From: an uncultured Pelagibacteraceae bacterium
GTDB lineage: Bacteria > Pseudomonadota > Alphaproteobacteria > Pelagibacterales > Pelagibacteraceae
Direction: 5' to 3'
Assembly: GCA_902589505.1 (NCBI GenBank)
Contig: CACITE010000007.1
Location: forward strand, 1-57,130
DNA length: 57,130 nt
Below, piece after piece: positions 8,973 to 18,509 of the stretch; positions within the stretch are counted from its first letter, which is position 1; each line of letters starts with the position of its first letter. Under the pieces are notes generated by a model, which did no database searches, was not told where the DNA came from, and saw only the letters and a program-made list of their open reading frames with translations. A program made the translations under genes and the position numbers.

Positions 8973-9893
8973 ATGTCACTAAAAATAGTTTTTATGGGAA
9001 CCCCCAAGTTCTCAGTGCCTGCTTTAGATATTTTGCTTAAGAATAAATTTAATATTTTAATGACGTATACTCAACCCCCTAAAAAATCTAAAAGAGGGCA
9101 AAAAATTAACTCATCACCAGTAGAAGAATTTTGCAAAAAAAATAATATCAAATTTAAAAATCCTTCCAGTTTAAATAGTAAAGAGGAATTTAATAACCTT
9201 AAAAAAATTTCTCCAGATTTGGTAATTGTAGTTGCTTATGGGAAAATAATCCCAAAAAGTTTTTTAAAAATAGCCAAATTTGGATTTATTAATATTCATG
9301 CATCGTTATTACCAAAGTGGAGAGGCGCAGCTCCAATCCAAAGAGCAATAATGAACAGAGATAAAAAAATAGGAGTAAGTATTATGAAAATAGAAGAAAA
9401 ATTGGATAGTGGACCAGTCTTAGCTTCGAAAGAATTTGAATTAGACAAAAACGCAACACATGGAGATATTGAAAAAAAACTCTCTATAGAAGGTGCAAAT
9501 TTGTTAATTCAAAATTTAAAAATTATTCAAACTGGAAATCCAAAATTTACAAACCAAGATAATTCTCAAGCTACCTATGCAAAAAAAGTAGAAAAGAATG
9601 AAGCGAGAATTGATTGGAAAATAGATGCTGATAAAGTTTTGGCACATATTCACGGTCTAAGTCCGCGGCCAGGAGCATGGTTTGAGTTTGAAAATGAAAG
9701 GTTTAAGGTTTTAAGAGCTAAAATATCTTCAGAAAATGGAAAACCAGGTTATGTTCTTGATGAAAATTTGACTATAGGATGTTTGTCAAACTCCATTCAA
9801 ATTTTAGAACTACAACGTCAGGGAAAAAATATACAAACTACCAGAGAATTTTTATTAGGTAAAAAAATTAATAAGGGAAAAATTTTATTTTAA
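8973..9893 (+). CDS. fmt: Methionyl-tRNA formyltransferase
   Basis: Formylates initiator Met-tRNA using 10-formyl-THF. The N-terminal formyltransferase domain contains the catalytic region INIHASLLPKWRGAAPIQRA (about 107-126) and the later KLDSGPVL segment. The C-terminal tRNA-binding domain follows with HGLSPRPGAW. Length of 306 is typical. Its TAA shares one base with the truA ATG (TAATG), so translation of the two is coupled. Confidence 0.98.
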   Translation: MSLKIVFMGTPKFSVPALDILLKNKFNILMTYTQPPKKSKRGQKINSSPVEEFCKKNNIKFKNPSSLNSKEEFNNLKKISPDLVIVVAYGKIIPKSFLKIAKFGFINIHASLLPKWRGAAPIQRAIMNRDKKIGVSIMKIEEKLDSGPVLASKEFELDKNATHGDIEKKLSIEGANLLIQNLKIIQTGNPKFTNQDNSQATYAKKVEKNEARIDWKIDADKVLAHIHGLSPRPGAWFEFENERFKVLRAKISSENGKPGYVLDENLTIGCLSNSIQILELQRQGKNIQTTREFLLGKKINKGKILF

Positions 9894-10630
9894 TGCAAAG
9901 ATATAAAATAAAAATAGAATATGAAGGTACATCGTTCGTAGGATGGCAGTTTCAAAAAAATGGACAATCAGTTCAAGAGGTATTACAAAAGGCAATATTT
10001 AATTTTTCAAAAGAAAAAGTGGTTGTTATAGGTGCGGGAAGAACAGATTCCGGAGTTCATGCTTTAGCACAAATTGCTCATTTCGATTTAAAAAAAAAAA
10101 TTAAAAAAAAAAATCTTTTGCCTGCCATTAACCAAAATATTTCTAATAAATCGGTAACAGTTTTGAAAATAAATAGAGTAAATAAAAATTTTCATGCTAG
10201 GCATAATGCTCAAAAAAGAATTTATGAATATTTAATTGTTAACAGGCAGTCGCCCTTAACACTTCAAAAGAATAAGGCTTGGCACATAAGAAAAAAGTTG
10301 GACATAAAACCTATGAAAAAAGGAGCAAAATTGTTATTAGGCACGCATGATTTTTCAACTTACAGAGCTGCATCTTGTGGAGCTAAATCTCCAGTTAGAA
10401 CTATGGAAAAAATTTTAATAAAAAAAAACAAAGATAAAATTTCTTTACAATTTACCTCTAGGTCATTTTTACAACAGCAGGTTAGATCTATGGTTGGTTG
10501 TATTAAATATTTGGGAGAAGGAAAATGGAGCGTTGATGCATTTCAAAAAGCATTTAAGTCAAAAAAACGTTCCAAATGTGCACCACCTGCTCCTGCTTGT
10601 GGCCTTTATTTAAAAAATATTATTTATTAA
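9893..10630 (+). CDS. truA: tRNA pseudouridine(38-40) synthase
   Basis: Makes pseudouridine at positions 38-40 in the anticodon arm of several tRNAs. The catalytic Asp is Asp52 in GAGRTDSGVHA; the RRYEYLIVN-like strand and the C-terminal FLQQQVRSMVG motif are also present. Length of 245 is normal. It ends the def-fmt-truA run, and its stop codon overlaps the stop of the converging HDAC-like gene, so there is no room for a classical terminator. Confidence 0.97.
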   Translation: MQRYKIKIEYEGTSFVGWQFQKNGQSVQEVLQKAIFNFSKEKVVVIGAGRTDSGVHALAQIAHFDLKKKIKKKNLLPAINQNISNKSVTVLKINRVNKNFHARHNAQKRIYEYLIVNRQSPLTLQKNKAWHIRKKLDIKPMKKGAKLLLGTHDFSTYRAASCGAKSPVRTMEKILIKKNKDKISLQFTSRSFLQQQVRSMVGCIKYLGEGKWSVDAFQKAFKSKKRSKCAPPAPACGLYLKNIIY

Positions 10631-11553
10631 AATTCCATTAAGGATTTTATGTGGCAATCAACACTTTCTCTTAAAGCATTCAAATCATATCCTCCTTCTA
10701 AAATAGATACGACTTTTCCATTGCAAAGTTCTTTTGCTAAAGTCAGAATTCTTTTTGTCAAAGTATAATAATCTTTTGATTCTAGATTAATTTGTGCAAG
10801 CGGATCATCTTTGTGAGCATCGAATCCTGCGGATAGTAGAACAAATTCAGGTTTAAATGTTTTAAGTTTTTTAAAAATACTTTCATAAGCATTTAAAAAT
10901 TCATGTGGTTGAGTTCCAGCATTTAGAGGAACATTTAGCACATTATCTTTATTGCCCTTTTCATTTACTGCTCCAGAGCCAGGATAATAGGGATATTGAT
11001 GAGAAGAAATGTATAAAACTTTTTCATTATCATAAAATATATCTTGTGTTCCGTTACCATGATGTACATCAAAATCAATAATAGCGACTTTCTTTAATTT
11101 GTATTTTTCTAGTAAATAATAAGCTCCAACAGCCACATTATTGTAAACACAAAATCCCATTGCCTTTTGTTTTTCAGCATGATGTCCCGGCGGTCTTACA
11201 GCGCAAAAAGCATTACTGAATTCCTTTTTCATCACACCATCGATTGCAGTTAAAATTGAACCAACAGCGTCCCTTGTTGCTTCCTTACTTCCAGGCGATA
11301 CAATCGTATCTCCGTCTAAAAAATTTAGACCATGTTTAGGAAAGGACTCAGTTACATTATTTAAATATTCTTTATCATGGGCAAATTCTAAATATTTGAG
11401 GTCAAATTTTGCTGGTTTTTTCCAAATTAAATTTTTTGATTTTAGTTTTTTTAAGTGGTCTATAACTACAGTTACACGATCTGCTCTTTCAGGATGTCCT
11501 TGACCTGTATTATGATTTAAGTAGGTGTCAGTAGTTACTAATCCAGTTTTCAT
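10627..11553 (-). CDS. Histone deacetylase-like (AcuC/HDAC superfamily) hydrolase
   Basis: Zinc-dependent deacetylase of the arginase/HDAC fold; bacterial members act on acetylated polyamines, acetoin-related substrates or proteins, and the substrate here is unknown. The active-site residues are all present: RPPGHHAE (His124, His125), zinc ligands DFDVHHGNGT (Asp162, His164) and SAGFDAHKDD (Asp245). Length of 308 fits class II-like bacterial proteins. The ATG overlaps the dapE stop by four bases. It is the last gene of the long minus-strand run that starts at rpmH. Confidence 0.9.
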   Translation of the reverse strand: MKTGLVTTDTYLNHNTGQGHPERADRVTVVIDHLKKLKSKNLIWKKPAKFDLKYLEFAHDKEYLNNVTESFPKHGLNFLDGDTIVSPGSKEATRDAVGSILTAIDGVMKKEFSNAFCAVRPPGHHAEKQKAMGFCVYNNVAVGAYYLLEKYKLKKVAIIDFDVHHGNGTQDIFYDNEKVLYISSHQYPYYPGSGAVNEKGNKDNVLNVPLNAGTQPHEFLNAYESIFKKLKTFKPEFVLLSAGFDAHKDDPLAQINLESKDYYTLTKRILTLAKELCNGKVVSILEGGYDLNALRESVDCHIKSLMEF

Positions 11554-12689
11554 TTAAAGTAATTTTCTAAAATATTTAAATATATTTTAGTTAATTTCTT
11601 TAGATCTGACAAAGGAACAGATTCATCAATTTTGTGCATGGTTTTTCCAACTAAACCGAACTCCAAACAAGGTGTTATTTTTCTAATAAATCTTGCATCA
11701 GAAGTTCCTCCTGAAGTTGATAATTTAGGTTTAATTCCAGTAACTTTTTTTATCGTATTTTGAATCATATAAGTTGTTTTATTTGGCTTTGTTAAAAAAG
11801 CTTCACCAGAAACTTCGTATTTTACTTTAAAATTACAATTAGCTTTTTTAGCTATTGATCTAAATAAGATATTTAACTTTCTTTTTAGTGAACTAGAAGA
11901 ATGCTTATCATTAAATCTAATATTAAACACAGCATCCGCCGATCCTGGAATTATATTGTCAGCATGATTATCTATATTAATTTTGGTTATTTCTAAGTTT
12001 GATGGTTGGAAATTTTTTGTACCTTTATCTAATTTTATTTCTTTTATTTTTTTCAAGATTTTAATCATTGTATTTGATGGATTATTTGCTCTATTTGGAT
12101 AGGCTACATGGCCTTGTGTTCCAATTACAGTAAGTCGCCCTGTTATACTTCCTCTTCTTCCAATTTTGATCATTTCTCCAAGTTTGTTTGGATTAGTTGG
12201 TTCTCCAACTAAACAAAAATTGATTTTTTCTTTTCTTCTTTTTAAATATTTTACTACTCTTTTTGTTCCATTAATTGCTATTCCTTCTTCATCTCCTGTA
12301 ATTAATAAACTAATTGAACCTTTGATTTTTTTATTTTTTGCTTTGAATTTACTTACTGCTGCCACAAAGCAAGCGATCGAAGCTTTCATATCATTAGCTC
12401 CTCTGCCGATTAATTTATTATTTTTTATAGCTGGTTTAAATGGATTAACACTCCAGTCACTTATATTCCCAGGAGGAACTACATCTGTATGTCCAGCATA
12501 GCAAAAATTGGGTTTTGATTTTCCAAGTTTGGCATATAAATTCTTTATATTTTTAAATTTTATTAATTTACATTTAAAACCGAGGGATCTTAAATTTTTT
12601 GATAATAGATTTATAGCACCTGAATCTTTTGGTGTAATACTAGGTTTACGAATCAATTCTTTTGCTAATTTTAATTCACTGATCGCCAT
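11550..12689 (-). CDS. dapE: Succinyl-diaminopimelate desuccinylase
   Basis: Hydrolyses N-succinyl-LL-diaminopimelate to LL-DAP in lysine and peptidoglycan synthesis; M20-family dinuclear zinc enzyme. Motifs seen: AGHTDVVPPG (His67, Asp69), GRGANDMKAS with the bridging Asp near 99, GDEEG near 132-136 with the catalytic Glu, and a C-terminal TSGGTSDARF segment. Length of 379 is usual. It follows dapD after a nine-base gap, so consecutive steps of the succinylase branch are coexpressed. Confidence 0.96.
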   Translation of the reverse strand: MAISELKLAKELIRKPSITPKDSGAINLLSKNLRSLGFKCKLIKFKNIKNLYAKLGKSKPNFCYAGHTDVVPPGNISDWSVNPFKPAIKNNKLIGRGANDMKASIACFVAAVSKFKAKNKKIKGSISLLITGDEEGIAINGTKRVVKYLKRRKEKINFCLVGEPTNPNKLGEMIKIGRRGSITGRLTVIGTQGHVAYPNRANNPSNTMIKILKKIKEIKLDKGTKNFQPSNLEITKINIDNHADNIIPGSADAVFNIRFNDKHSSSSLKRKLNILFRSIAKKANCNFKVKYEVSGEAFLTKPNKTTYMIQNTIKKVTGIKPKLSTSGGTSDARFIRKITPCLEFGLVGKTMHKIDESVPLSDLKKLTKIYLNILENYFK

Positions 12690-12698
12690 GAGTTTTTT

Positions 12699-13526
12699 TT
12701 AATCTCTCAATAAATCGTTTATTGAGGTTTTGCTTCTTGTTTTTTCGTCTACTTTTTTTACAATTACTACGCAATATAATGATGGACCTTCAGGATTATT
12801 TTTACTAGGCATAGTTCCTGGTACTACAACCGAATATTCAGGAACTTTTCCGTAGTGTATTTCTCCCGTTGCTCGATCAACAATTCTTGTCGAAGCTCCT
12901 ATATAAACCCCCATGGACAAAACCGATCCTTTACCAACAATAACACCTTCAGCAATTTCGGCTCTAGCTCCAACAAAACAATTATCCTCAATTATAGTAG
13001 GATTTGCTTGCATTGGTTCCAACACGCCACCAATTCCAGCTCCACCCGATATATGACAGTTTTTTCCAACCTGCGCACAAGATCCTACTGATGCCCAAGT
13101 ATCAATCATGCTTCCTTCATCTACATAAGCACCAACATTTAGAAACGAAGGCATTAGTACAACATTTTTTGCAACAAAAGCTCCTTTTCTAATAACTCCA
13201 TTAGGAACATATCTAAAACCAGCAGCAGCTATTTTTTTTTCATTCCAACCCTGTGTTTTTCCATCTATTTTATCGTACCAAGTTGAATAAGGTCCTTTTG
13301 ATGCTTTCATTTTATTTACTCTGAAACTTAACAATATTGCTTTTTTAATCCATTGATTAACATGCCACTGATTATCTTTTTTTTCAGCAACTCGTATTTT
13401 TCCTGAATCTAATAACTCTACTGTCTTGCTTATAGCATTTAATATTTTTTTATCAGACTTAGAATTTACTTTGTTTTTATTATTCCAAGCTTCATTAATT
13501 ATTTTTTCAAAAGTATCAGTATTCAT
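12699..13526 (-). CDS. dapD: 2,3,4,5-tetrahydropyridine-2,6-dicarboxylate N-succinyltransferase
   Basis: Succinylates tetrahydrodipicolinate, the committed step of the succinylase branch to DAP. The C-terminal two thirds form a left-handed beta helix, visible as hexapeptide-like repeats such as [19 protein letters not shown] and [16 protein letters not shown]. Length of 275 is standard for the DapD trimer subunit. Its first base is the last base of the HAD nucleotidase gene upstream, and dapE follows. Confidence 0.97.
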   Translation of the reverse strand: MNTDTFEKIINEAWNNKNKVNSKSDKKILNAISKTVELLDSGKIRVAEKKDNQWHVNQWIKKAILLSFRVNKMKASKGPYSTWYDKIDGKTQGWNEKKIAAAGFRYVPNGVIRKGAFVAKNVVLMPSFLNVGAYVDEGSMIDTWASVGSCAQVGKNCHISGGAGIGGVLEPMQANPTIIEDNCFVGARAEIAEGVIVGKGSVLSMGVYIGASTRIVDRATGEIHYGKVPEYSVVVPGTMPSKNNPEGPSLYCVVIVKKVDEKTRSKTSINDLLRD

Positions 13527-14197
13527 TATGCAGCTTTTTCCAAATTTATTTTTCTTAAAAATTCAGGTAAATCATTTGTTTTATACTTAACAAACTTACT
13601 ATCAGAAAACTTTTTTGCCCAAGGTTCATCATTTTCAATCCAAACTGTCGTCATTCCCATTTCATATGCTGGTTTTAAATTTCTTGCAATATCTTCAACA
13701 AATACACATAAGTTTGGGTCAATTTTATGTTTTTTTACCAATTTTTTATAAGGCTCTATCTCGGGTTTTGGTACAAAATTCGAATCAACTATATCAAAAA
13801 TGTCAATAAAACACCGATCGATTCCAATCTTTTGAATTACGTTTAGTGCATGCTTTCTTGGGCCGTTAGTAAATATAATTTTTTTCCCATCGAGTTTTCT
13901 TAATTCAGCATTAAGCTTTAGGTCTTTATTAAGAAAATCTATATTTATATCATGAACAAAATCTAAAAATTCACTTGCATCGGTATTATGATTTTTTATC
14001 ATACCGTTCAAAGTTGTATTGTATTTGTGAAAATATTCTGTTTGAATTTTTTTTGCCTCATTTAGATTTACTTTAAGCTTATTAGACACATATTTTGTCA
14101 TTCTATTACTGACTTGTTCAAAAACTTTAGTTTTACCTGAATATAGAGTGTTGTCTAAGTCAAATATCCAATATTTAATTGACTGAAATGATTTCAT
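13526..14197 (-). CDS. HAD-family pyrimidine 5'-nucleotidase
   Basis: Haloacid-dehalogenase superfamily phosphatase of the SDT1/pyrimidine 5'-nucleotidase type, predicted to dephosphorylate pyrimidine nucleotides. The catalytic motif is FDLDNTLYS, with Asp13 as nucleophile and Asp15 as acid/base; motif II is [10 protein letters not shown] and motif IV is VFVEDIARN. The length of 223 fits. It lies between argB (four-base overlap) and dapD, a placement I recall as frequent in alphaproteobacteria. Substrate assignment is by family only. Confidence 0.85.
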   Translation of the reverse strand: MKSFQSIKYWIFDLDNTLYSGKTKVFEQVSNRMTKYVSNKLKVNLNEAKKIQTEYFHKYNTTLNGMIKNHNTDASEFLDFVHDINIDFLNKDLKLNAELRKLDGKKIIFTNGPRKHALNVIQKIGIDRCFIDIFDIVDSNFVPKPEIEPYKKLVKKHKIDPNLCVFVEDIARNLKPAYEMGMTTVWIENDEPWAKKFSDSKFVKYKTNDLPEFLRKINLEKAA

Positions 14198-15066
14198 TTT
14201 CTTAAAAGAGTTCCAGCGCCTTTGTCTGAAAACAATTCAAATAAGATCGAGTGGGGTTTTCTGCCATCAAGAATAACAACAGCTCTAACTCCATTATTTA
14301 TAGCGTCAATGCAAGTTTTAACTTTTGGTATCATTCCCCCATGAATTATTTCTTGGTTTATTAATTCTTTTGCTTCTAATGTACTAATTTCGGAAATTAA
14401 TTTATCATTATTATCCAAAACACCATCAATATCAGTTAGTAACATTAGTCTTCTTGATTTTATGCTTCTTGCAATGGCTCCAGCTGCTGTGTCGGCATTA
14501 ATATTATAAGGATTTCCTTTTTCGTCAAGTCCCATAGGTATTATTACAGGTACAAAATCTTCTTTGATTATTTCTTTAAGCATTTTTGCATCAACTCTTT
14601 TTGGCTTTCCAACAAAACCTAGTTCTTTGCTTTCCTGGTCAACATAAATTATATTATTTTTTCTTATCGTTATGGCTTTTGACTTGCAGCCTTTTTTTTC
14701 TAGAGCATTAACAATTTCTTTATTAAATTCTATCATTACGTTTTCAACGATTTGGATCATTTTCTCATCTGTTACCCTTAAACCCATAATAAATTTACTT
14801 TTAATATTTTTTTCATCTAGTTTTTTTTTAATACCTAAGCCGCCGCCATGCACAAGTATAGGAGTTAGACCTAGCTTTTTTAAAATTGTTACATCTTCAA
14901 TTAAATTATTTAAAAGAGATTGGTCTAAAAGGACTCTACCGCCGCACTTTATTACTATTTTTTCTTTTGCATATTTTTTTACATACTTTTCTACTTCTAG
15001 AATTGAAGGACCATTTTCTGGCCAAAATTTTTTTATTTTATTATCTAAATTTTCGGCTGGCTGCAT
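14194..15066 (-). CDS. argB: Acetylglutamate kinase
   Basis: Phosphorylates N-acetylglutamate, second step of arginine synthesis. An amino-acid kinase fold is seen: VIKCGGRVLLDQ near 38-49, the phosphate-binding ILVHGGGLGIKK near 70-81, INADTAAGAIA near 194-204, and LLTDIDGVLDN near 213. Length of 290 is normal. It lies directly after yidC (three bases between) and overlaps the downstream HAD gene by four bases. In many relatives engB sits between yidC and argB; it is not here. Confidence 0.97.
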   Translation of the reverse strand: MQPAENLDNKIKKFWPENGPSILEVEKYVKKYAKEKIVIKCGGRVLLDQSLLNNLIEDVTILKKLGLTPILVHGGGLGIKKKLDEKNIKSKFIMGLRVTDEKMIQIVENVMIEFNKEIVNALEKKGCKSKAITIRKNNIIYVDQESKELGFVGKPKRVDAKMLKEIIKEDFVPVIIPMGLDEKGNPYNINADTAAGAIARSIKSRRLMLLTDIDGVLDNNDKLISEISTLEAKELINQEIIHGGMIPKVKTCIDAINNGVRAVVILDGRKPHSILFELFSDKGAGTLLRK

Positions 15067-15069
15067 TTT

Positions 15070-16758
15070 TTAAACTGTCTTAACCTTAGTACCCCTCATT
15101 ATTACCCATTGTTGTGCAATAGTTAATATATTGTTTATAGTCCAATATACGACCAGGCCTGAAGGAAAGGGAGCTAATATTATGGTTAGAAAAAGTGGAA
15201 AAAACATAAATATTTTTGCTTGGATAGGATCAGGAGGAGCCGGGTTTAGTTTTTGCTGTATAAACATACTTAAACCCATCATTATCGGCCACGCACCAAT
15301 CATTAAAAAAGTGGGAGGATCCCAAGGTATTAAACCAAATAAATTAAAAATCGAAGTAGGGTCTCTTGAAGATAAGTCTTCAATCCAACCAAAGAATGGC
15401 TGATGTCGCATTTCAAGTGTGACAAACAGCATTTTATAAATTGCAAAGAAAAAAGGTATTTGAATAAGCACTGGAAGACAGCCTGATATTGGATTAACCT
15501 TTTCTCTCTTGTACAACGCCATCATTTCTTGTTGTAATTTAGTTTTATCATCTTTGTGCAATTCTTTTAATCTTAGCATCTCGGGTTGTAGAACTTTCAT
15601 TTTTGCCATTGATTTAAACGAATAGTTTGCTAGAGGAAAAAAGATCAATCTTACGAGCGCTGTAATTATTACAATTGCTAAACCAAAGTTTCCTGTGATT
15701 CTAAAAAAATAATCTATTACAAAAAATAATGGTTTAGTAAAAAAATAAAACCAACCCCAGTCTATTGTTAAGTCAAACTTTTCTATACTTAATTTTTCAG
15801 CATAATTATCTATGACCGCAACCTCTTTGGCAGCTACAAAAGCGTTGATTACATGCTCAGCTGAACTGTTGGGGTTAATAATTACCGGATCTTTAATTAT
15901 AAAGTTAGCTTTATATTTACTATCCTTTGATAAAAACTCGGATTTAAAATTTTCGCCTTTTTCTGGGACTATGGCTGTAAGCCAATACTTATCCGTAATA
16001 CCCAACCAACCTTTAGAGCTACTTGTTGTAAATTTTTCTTTGTCGATGTCGTCATAATCCATTTCTTTTAGTTCTTCGCCAAAAACTCCAACAAATCCTT
16101 CGTGCAAAATATAAATTGGTGTTATTTCAGGTTTATAATTTCTTGTAATTTGAGCATATGGAAAAAATTGAAAAGATTTATTAGAATTATTTTTTATTTT
16201 TTGTGTTATTTTAAACAAAAAATTCTCATCTAATTCAATTTTTTTTGTGAAGATTAAACCTTCATTGTTATTCCATTCAAGTACTATAGGACTTCCTGGT
16301 GCAAGAGAATTATTTCCTTTAACCTTCCATTTAGTGTTGTCCAAAGGTAATTGTAGTTTTTTATTACCGCCAGATGCCCAGCCCGTTTCAATATAATATC
16401 CTCTATCAGAATTTTTAGGATTTAAGAAAATAACATTATCGTCGCTTTCTAAGTTTTCTTTATATTTTTTAAAAATAATGTCATCAATAACGGCGCCTTC
16501 TAGTGATATAGAGCCCTTTATATTTGTATTTTCTAATTTAATTCTGTCGACCTTGGTTATAGCTTCGTTTCTTGAAAGTTTTTTTAAATTATCTACTTCT
16601 TCAATTGATGGAGTAGATCCAGTTTCATTTTCAGTAATTTTTTTTTCAACTTTTTTTTGTTCAACTTGCTCCACTACAGGGGTTTCAAAAAAAATTGCCC
16701 AACCAAGCAAAACGGCTGATGAAAGAACGATAGCCATTAATACATTTTTAAAATCCAT
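15070..16758 (-). CDS. yidC: Membrane protein insertase YidC
   Basis: Inner-membrane insertase that works alone or with SecYEG. The 562-residue protein has an N-terminal helix (about 5-23), a charged linker, a large periplasmic beta domain (to about 330), and the conserved C-terminal five-helix core. The core includes FKSMAKMKVLQPEMLRLKE, the coiled cytoplasmic hairpin, and VNPISGCLPVLIQIPFFFA. The layout and length are those of Gram-negative YidC. It abuts yidD with no gap and belongs to the classic rpmH-rnpA-yidD-yidC set. Confidence 0.97.
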   Translation of the reverse strand: MDFKNVLMAIVLSSAVLLGWAIFFETPVVEQVEQKKVEKKITENETGSTPSIEEVDNLKKLSRNEAITKVDRIKLENTNIKGSISLEGAVIDDIIFKKYKENLESDDNVIFLNPKNSDRGYYIETGWASGGNKKLQLPLDNTKWKVKGNNSLAPGSPIVLEWNNNEGLIFTKKIELDENFLFKITQKIKNNSNKSFQFFPYAQITRNYKPEITPIYILHEGFVGVFGEELKEMDYDDIDKEKFTTSSSKGWLGITDKYWLTAIVPEKGENFKSEFLSKDSKYKANFIIKDPVIINPNSSAEHVINAFVAAKEVAVIDNYAEKLSIEKFDLTIDWGWFYFFTKPLFFVIDYFFRITGNFGLAIVIITALVRLIFFPLANYSFKSMAKMKVLQPEMLRLKELHKDDKTKLQQEMMALYKREKVNPISGCLPVLIQIPFFFAIYKMLFVTLEMRHQPFFGWIEDLSSRDPTSIFNLFGLIPWDPPTFLMIGAWPIMMGLSMFIQQKLNPAPPDPIQAKIFMFFPLFLTIILAPFPSGLVVYWTINNILTIAQQWVIMRGTKVKTV

Positions 16759-17010
16759 TTACTTTTTATCCTTTTTTAATTTTGGAATGGGATCAAATCC
16801 ACTGCTCCCACCTAAAAATTTAATTGGATGACATCTTAAAATTCTTTTTACTCCTAGAAAGAATCCCTTTAATGGTCCGTAAAATTTTAAACTATCTATA
16901 AAATATTCTGAGCATGTTGGTAAATATCTACAAGTAGATGGAAGGTAGGGTGAAATAAAATATTTATAAAATTTTATTACTAATATTAAAAAGTTGTTTA
17001 TAAATTTCAT
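16759..17010 (-). CDS. yidD: Membrane protein insertion efficiency factor YidD
   Basis: Small membrane-associated protein that aids YidC-dependent insertion. The 83 residues contain an N-terminal amphipathic/hydrophobic segment, YKYFISPYLPSTCRYLPTCS with the family's conserved cysteines, and a GFFLGVKRILRCHP motif near the middle. Length is typical (70-100). The start follows the rnpA stop by two bases and the stop touches the yidC start. Confidence 0.95.
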   Translation of the reverse strand: MKFINNFLILVIKFYKYFISPYLPSTCRYLPTCSEYFIDSLKFYGPLKGFFLGVKRILRCHPIKFLGGSSGFDPIPKLKKDKK

Positions 17011-17012
17011 TT

Positions 17013-17369
17013 TTAATTTTCCATTTGTTTAATTTTTTTAAACACTTTATTTACTTCATTAAGAACAAGTCCAAATTTATCTTTGTATACATTATTTTTC
17101 CCAAAAATTACATAAGTGTAGTTCAGCCCTATTAAGCTATTTTTCTTTGAAATTTTTTGCACAGCATATTTTAATTTTCGTTTTATCTTATTTCTTGTAA
17201 CTGCATTACCTATTTTTTTTTTCATTACAAAGCTTATATTTAAATATTTGTTTTCAGCAATTTTAGAATTCTTGTCAAAATAGATTGTAAAGTATTTTGT
17301 ATGTAATTTCTTTTTCTTTAAAATTCTTAAAAAATCTTTGTTTTGGTTTAAGCTCTTAAATTGGATCAT
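17013..17369 (-). CDS. rnpA: Ribonuclease P protein component
   Basis: Protein subunit of RNase P, which matures the 5' ends of tRNAs. The RNR signature is visible as GNAVTRNKIKRKLK near residues 52-65, preceded by the aromatic-rich beta strand. At 118 residues it is of usual size, highly basic. It starts 14 bases after the rpmH stop, the near-universal rpmH-rnpA arrangement. Confidence 0.95.
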   Translation of the reverse strand: MIQFKSLNQNKDFLRILKKKKLHTKYFTIYFDKNSKIAENKYLNISFVMKKKIGNAVTRNKIKRKLKYAVQKISKKNSLIGLNYTYVIFGKNNVYKDKFGLVLNEVNKVFKKIKQMEN

Positions 17370-17383
17370 TTTGTGAACTTAAT

Positions 17384-17518
17384 TTAAGAAGAAATTCTTT
17401 TTCTTCCTTTTGCTCTTCTTCGCGCAAGGGCCTTTCTGCCACCTTTTTTTTTCATTCTTGCTCTGAATCCATGTCGTCTTTTTCTGACTATTCGGCTTGG
17501 TTGGTATGTTCTTTTCAT
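17384..17518 (-). CDS. rpmH: 50S ribosomal protein L34
   Basis: Ribosomal protein bL34, 44 residues, too short for many gene finders. It starts [18 protein letters not shown] and ends [13 protein letters not shown], matching L34 along its whole length. A run of nine A's in the middle (codons 23-25, Lys-Lys-Lys) keeps the frame intact when counted carefully. It heads the minus-strand run rnpA-yidD-yidC-argB and onward. The promoter must lie in the 79-base spacer shared with the divergent cassette at 17598. Confidence 0.96.
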   Translation of the reverse strand: MKRTYQPSRIVRKRRHGFRARMKKKGGRKALARRRAKGRKRISS

Positions 17519-17597
17519 GAAATTTATTTAGTTCTTCCCAAAATTTTTTGATATTTATAGGTAATAAGTTCATATAAGTACAGTTAAAAATTAATTT

Positions 17598-17816
17598 ATG
17601 AAATTAGAGATTTTAAGTCCAAAGTTTGTTCTGGGCGTTGCCTATATTGCTATTATTTTAAGTGGTTTATATTTTTTGTTTTCTACAATCGATATTAAAG
17701 ATTTAACTAATACAGTTATGCTTTCATCAGAAATATATCTATCAATCGTTGCTTTTATTGTTATTTTAATTTTTGCATTTATAATAAAGAGTTTTTATTT
17801 TAAAAATAAATTATGA
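17598..17816 (+). CDS. Small two-helix membrane protein, unknown
   Basis: A 72-residue hydrophobic protein with two predicted membrane helices (about residues 10-28 and 44-66) joined by a short polar loop, IDIKDLTNTVMLSS. No family recognised. Its stop overlaps the ATG of the next gene (ATGA), so it is translationally tied to the oxygenase-like protein. It might anchor or accompany the two enzymes downstream; that is inference. Confidence 0.65.
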   Translation: MKLEILSPKFVLGVAYIAIILSGLYFLFSTIDIKDLTNTVMLSSEIYLSIVAFIVILIFAFIIKSFYFKNKL

Positions 17817-18508
17817 AACGAAAAAATATTGATCAAATAAAAAGTTTAGAAAGTAAACCAAAAATAGTTAGTATTTTTTCTGAAAAAGAAATAAATATGA
17901 TATCAGAGCTTTTCGATGCTTTGCCTGAAAAAACTTATAATAAAAAACAAAATATTAGAAAAAAAGCGTGGATACAAAATTATAATAAAGAGTTAGATAA
18001 AATATATTTTAATAAATTAAAAGATGCGCTTGGTGATTTTAAAATGGATAATTTAAAAAATGAAACAGGAGAAGATTTTTTAGGACTTTTTCATGAAAGC
18101 TTTTCACCTTTGCCAATTCATGTAGATACCGGATTTAATGCAGAAGATGTTATTTATAAACAGGTAATTACACCCCTATCCTCTGTGGGCGATACCATTT
18201 TTTTTAAAAAAAGATGGTATGGAAGATCAACAACTTTTACAAATGATCCTAAAGAATTAAATTTTAAACCAAAGCCAGATCAAAATGACAGATCCAATGC
18301 ACATTTGGGAGACAAAGAATTTGATATAAATTTGCACAAGAAATATTTAACTCATATAGATATAAAAAATCTTAGAGGCATGGAAATAGAGTATGTATAT
18401 AATTGGAAAATTGGCGAAACTTTAATTGCAGATAGAACATTTATACATTGCGCCTCTTCAAGAATAAAAAATAAAAAAATAGGGTTAACAACATTTACAA
18501 AAAAATAG
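17813..18508 (+). CDS. Putative 2-oxoglutarate/Fe(II)-dependent oxygenase
   Basis: The 231-residue protein shows the iron-binding facial triad of the cupin-fold 2OG oxygenases: His103 and Asp105 (PIHVDTG) and His212 (TFIHCAS). A basic residue ten positions later (Lys222 in KKIGLTTF) could bind the 2OG carboxylate. The spacing between HxD and the distal His (about 107 residues) is usual. The substrate is unknown. Placement between a small membrane protein and a GT17-like glycosyltransferase suggests modification of a sugar, lipid or surface component. Assignment rests on the motif and size only. Confidence 0.6.
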   Translation: MKRKNIDQIKSLESKPKIVSIFSEKEINMISELFDALPEKTYNKKQNIRKKAWIQNYNKELDKIYFNKLKDALGDFKMDNLKNETGEDFLGLFHESFSPLPIHVDTGFNAEDVIYKQVITPLSSVGDTIFFKKRWYGRSTTFTNDPKELNFKPKPDQNDRSNAHLGDKEFDINLHKKYLTHIDIKNLRGMEIEYVYNWKIGETLIADRTFIHCASSRIKNKKIGLTTFTKK

Positions 18509-18509
18509 T

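Noticed and set aside
17384-17518. Apparent frameshift in rpmH at a poly-A run
   Set aside because: A first reading with eight A's broke the frame. The sequence has nine T's on the plus strand, which restores the full L34 protein MKRTYQ...RISS.
17379-17573. 64-codon minus-strand frame overlapping rpmH
   Set aside because: It is rpmH read in another frame; the L34 sequence explains the DNA.
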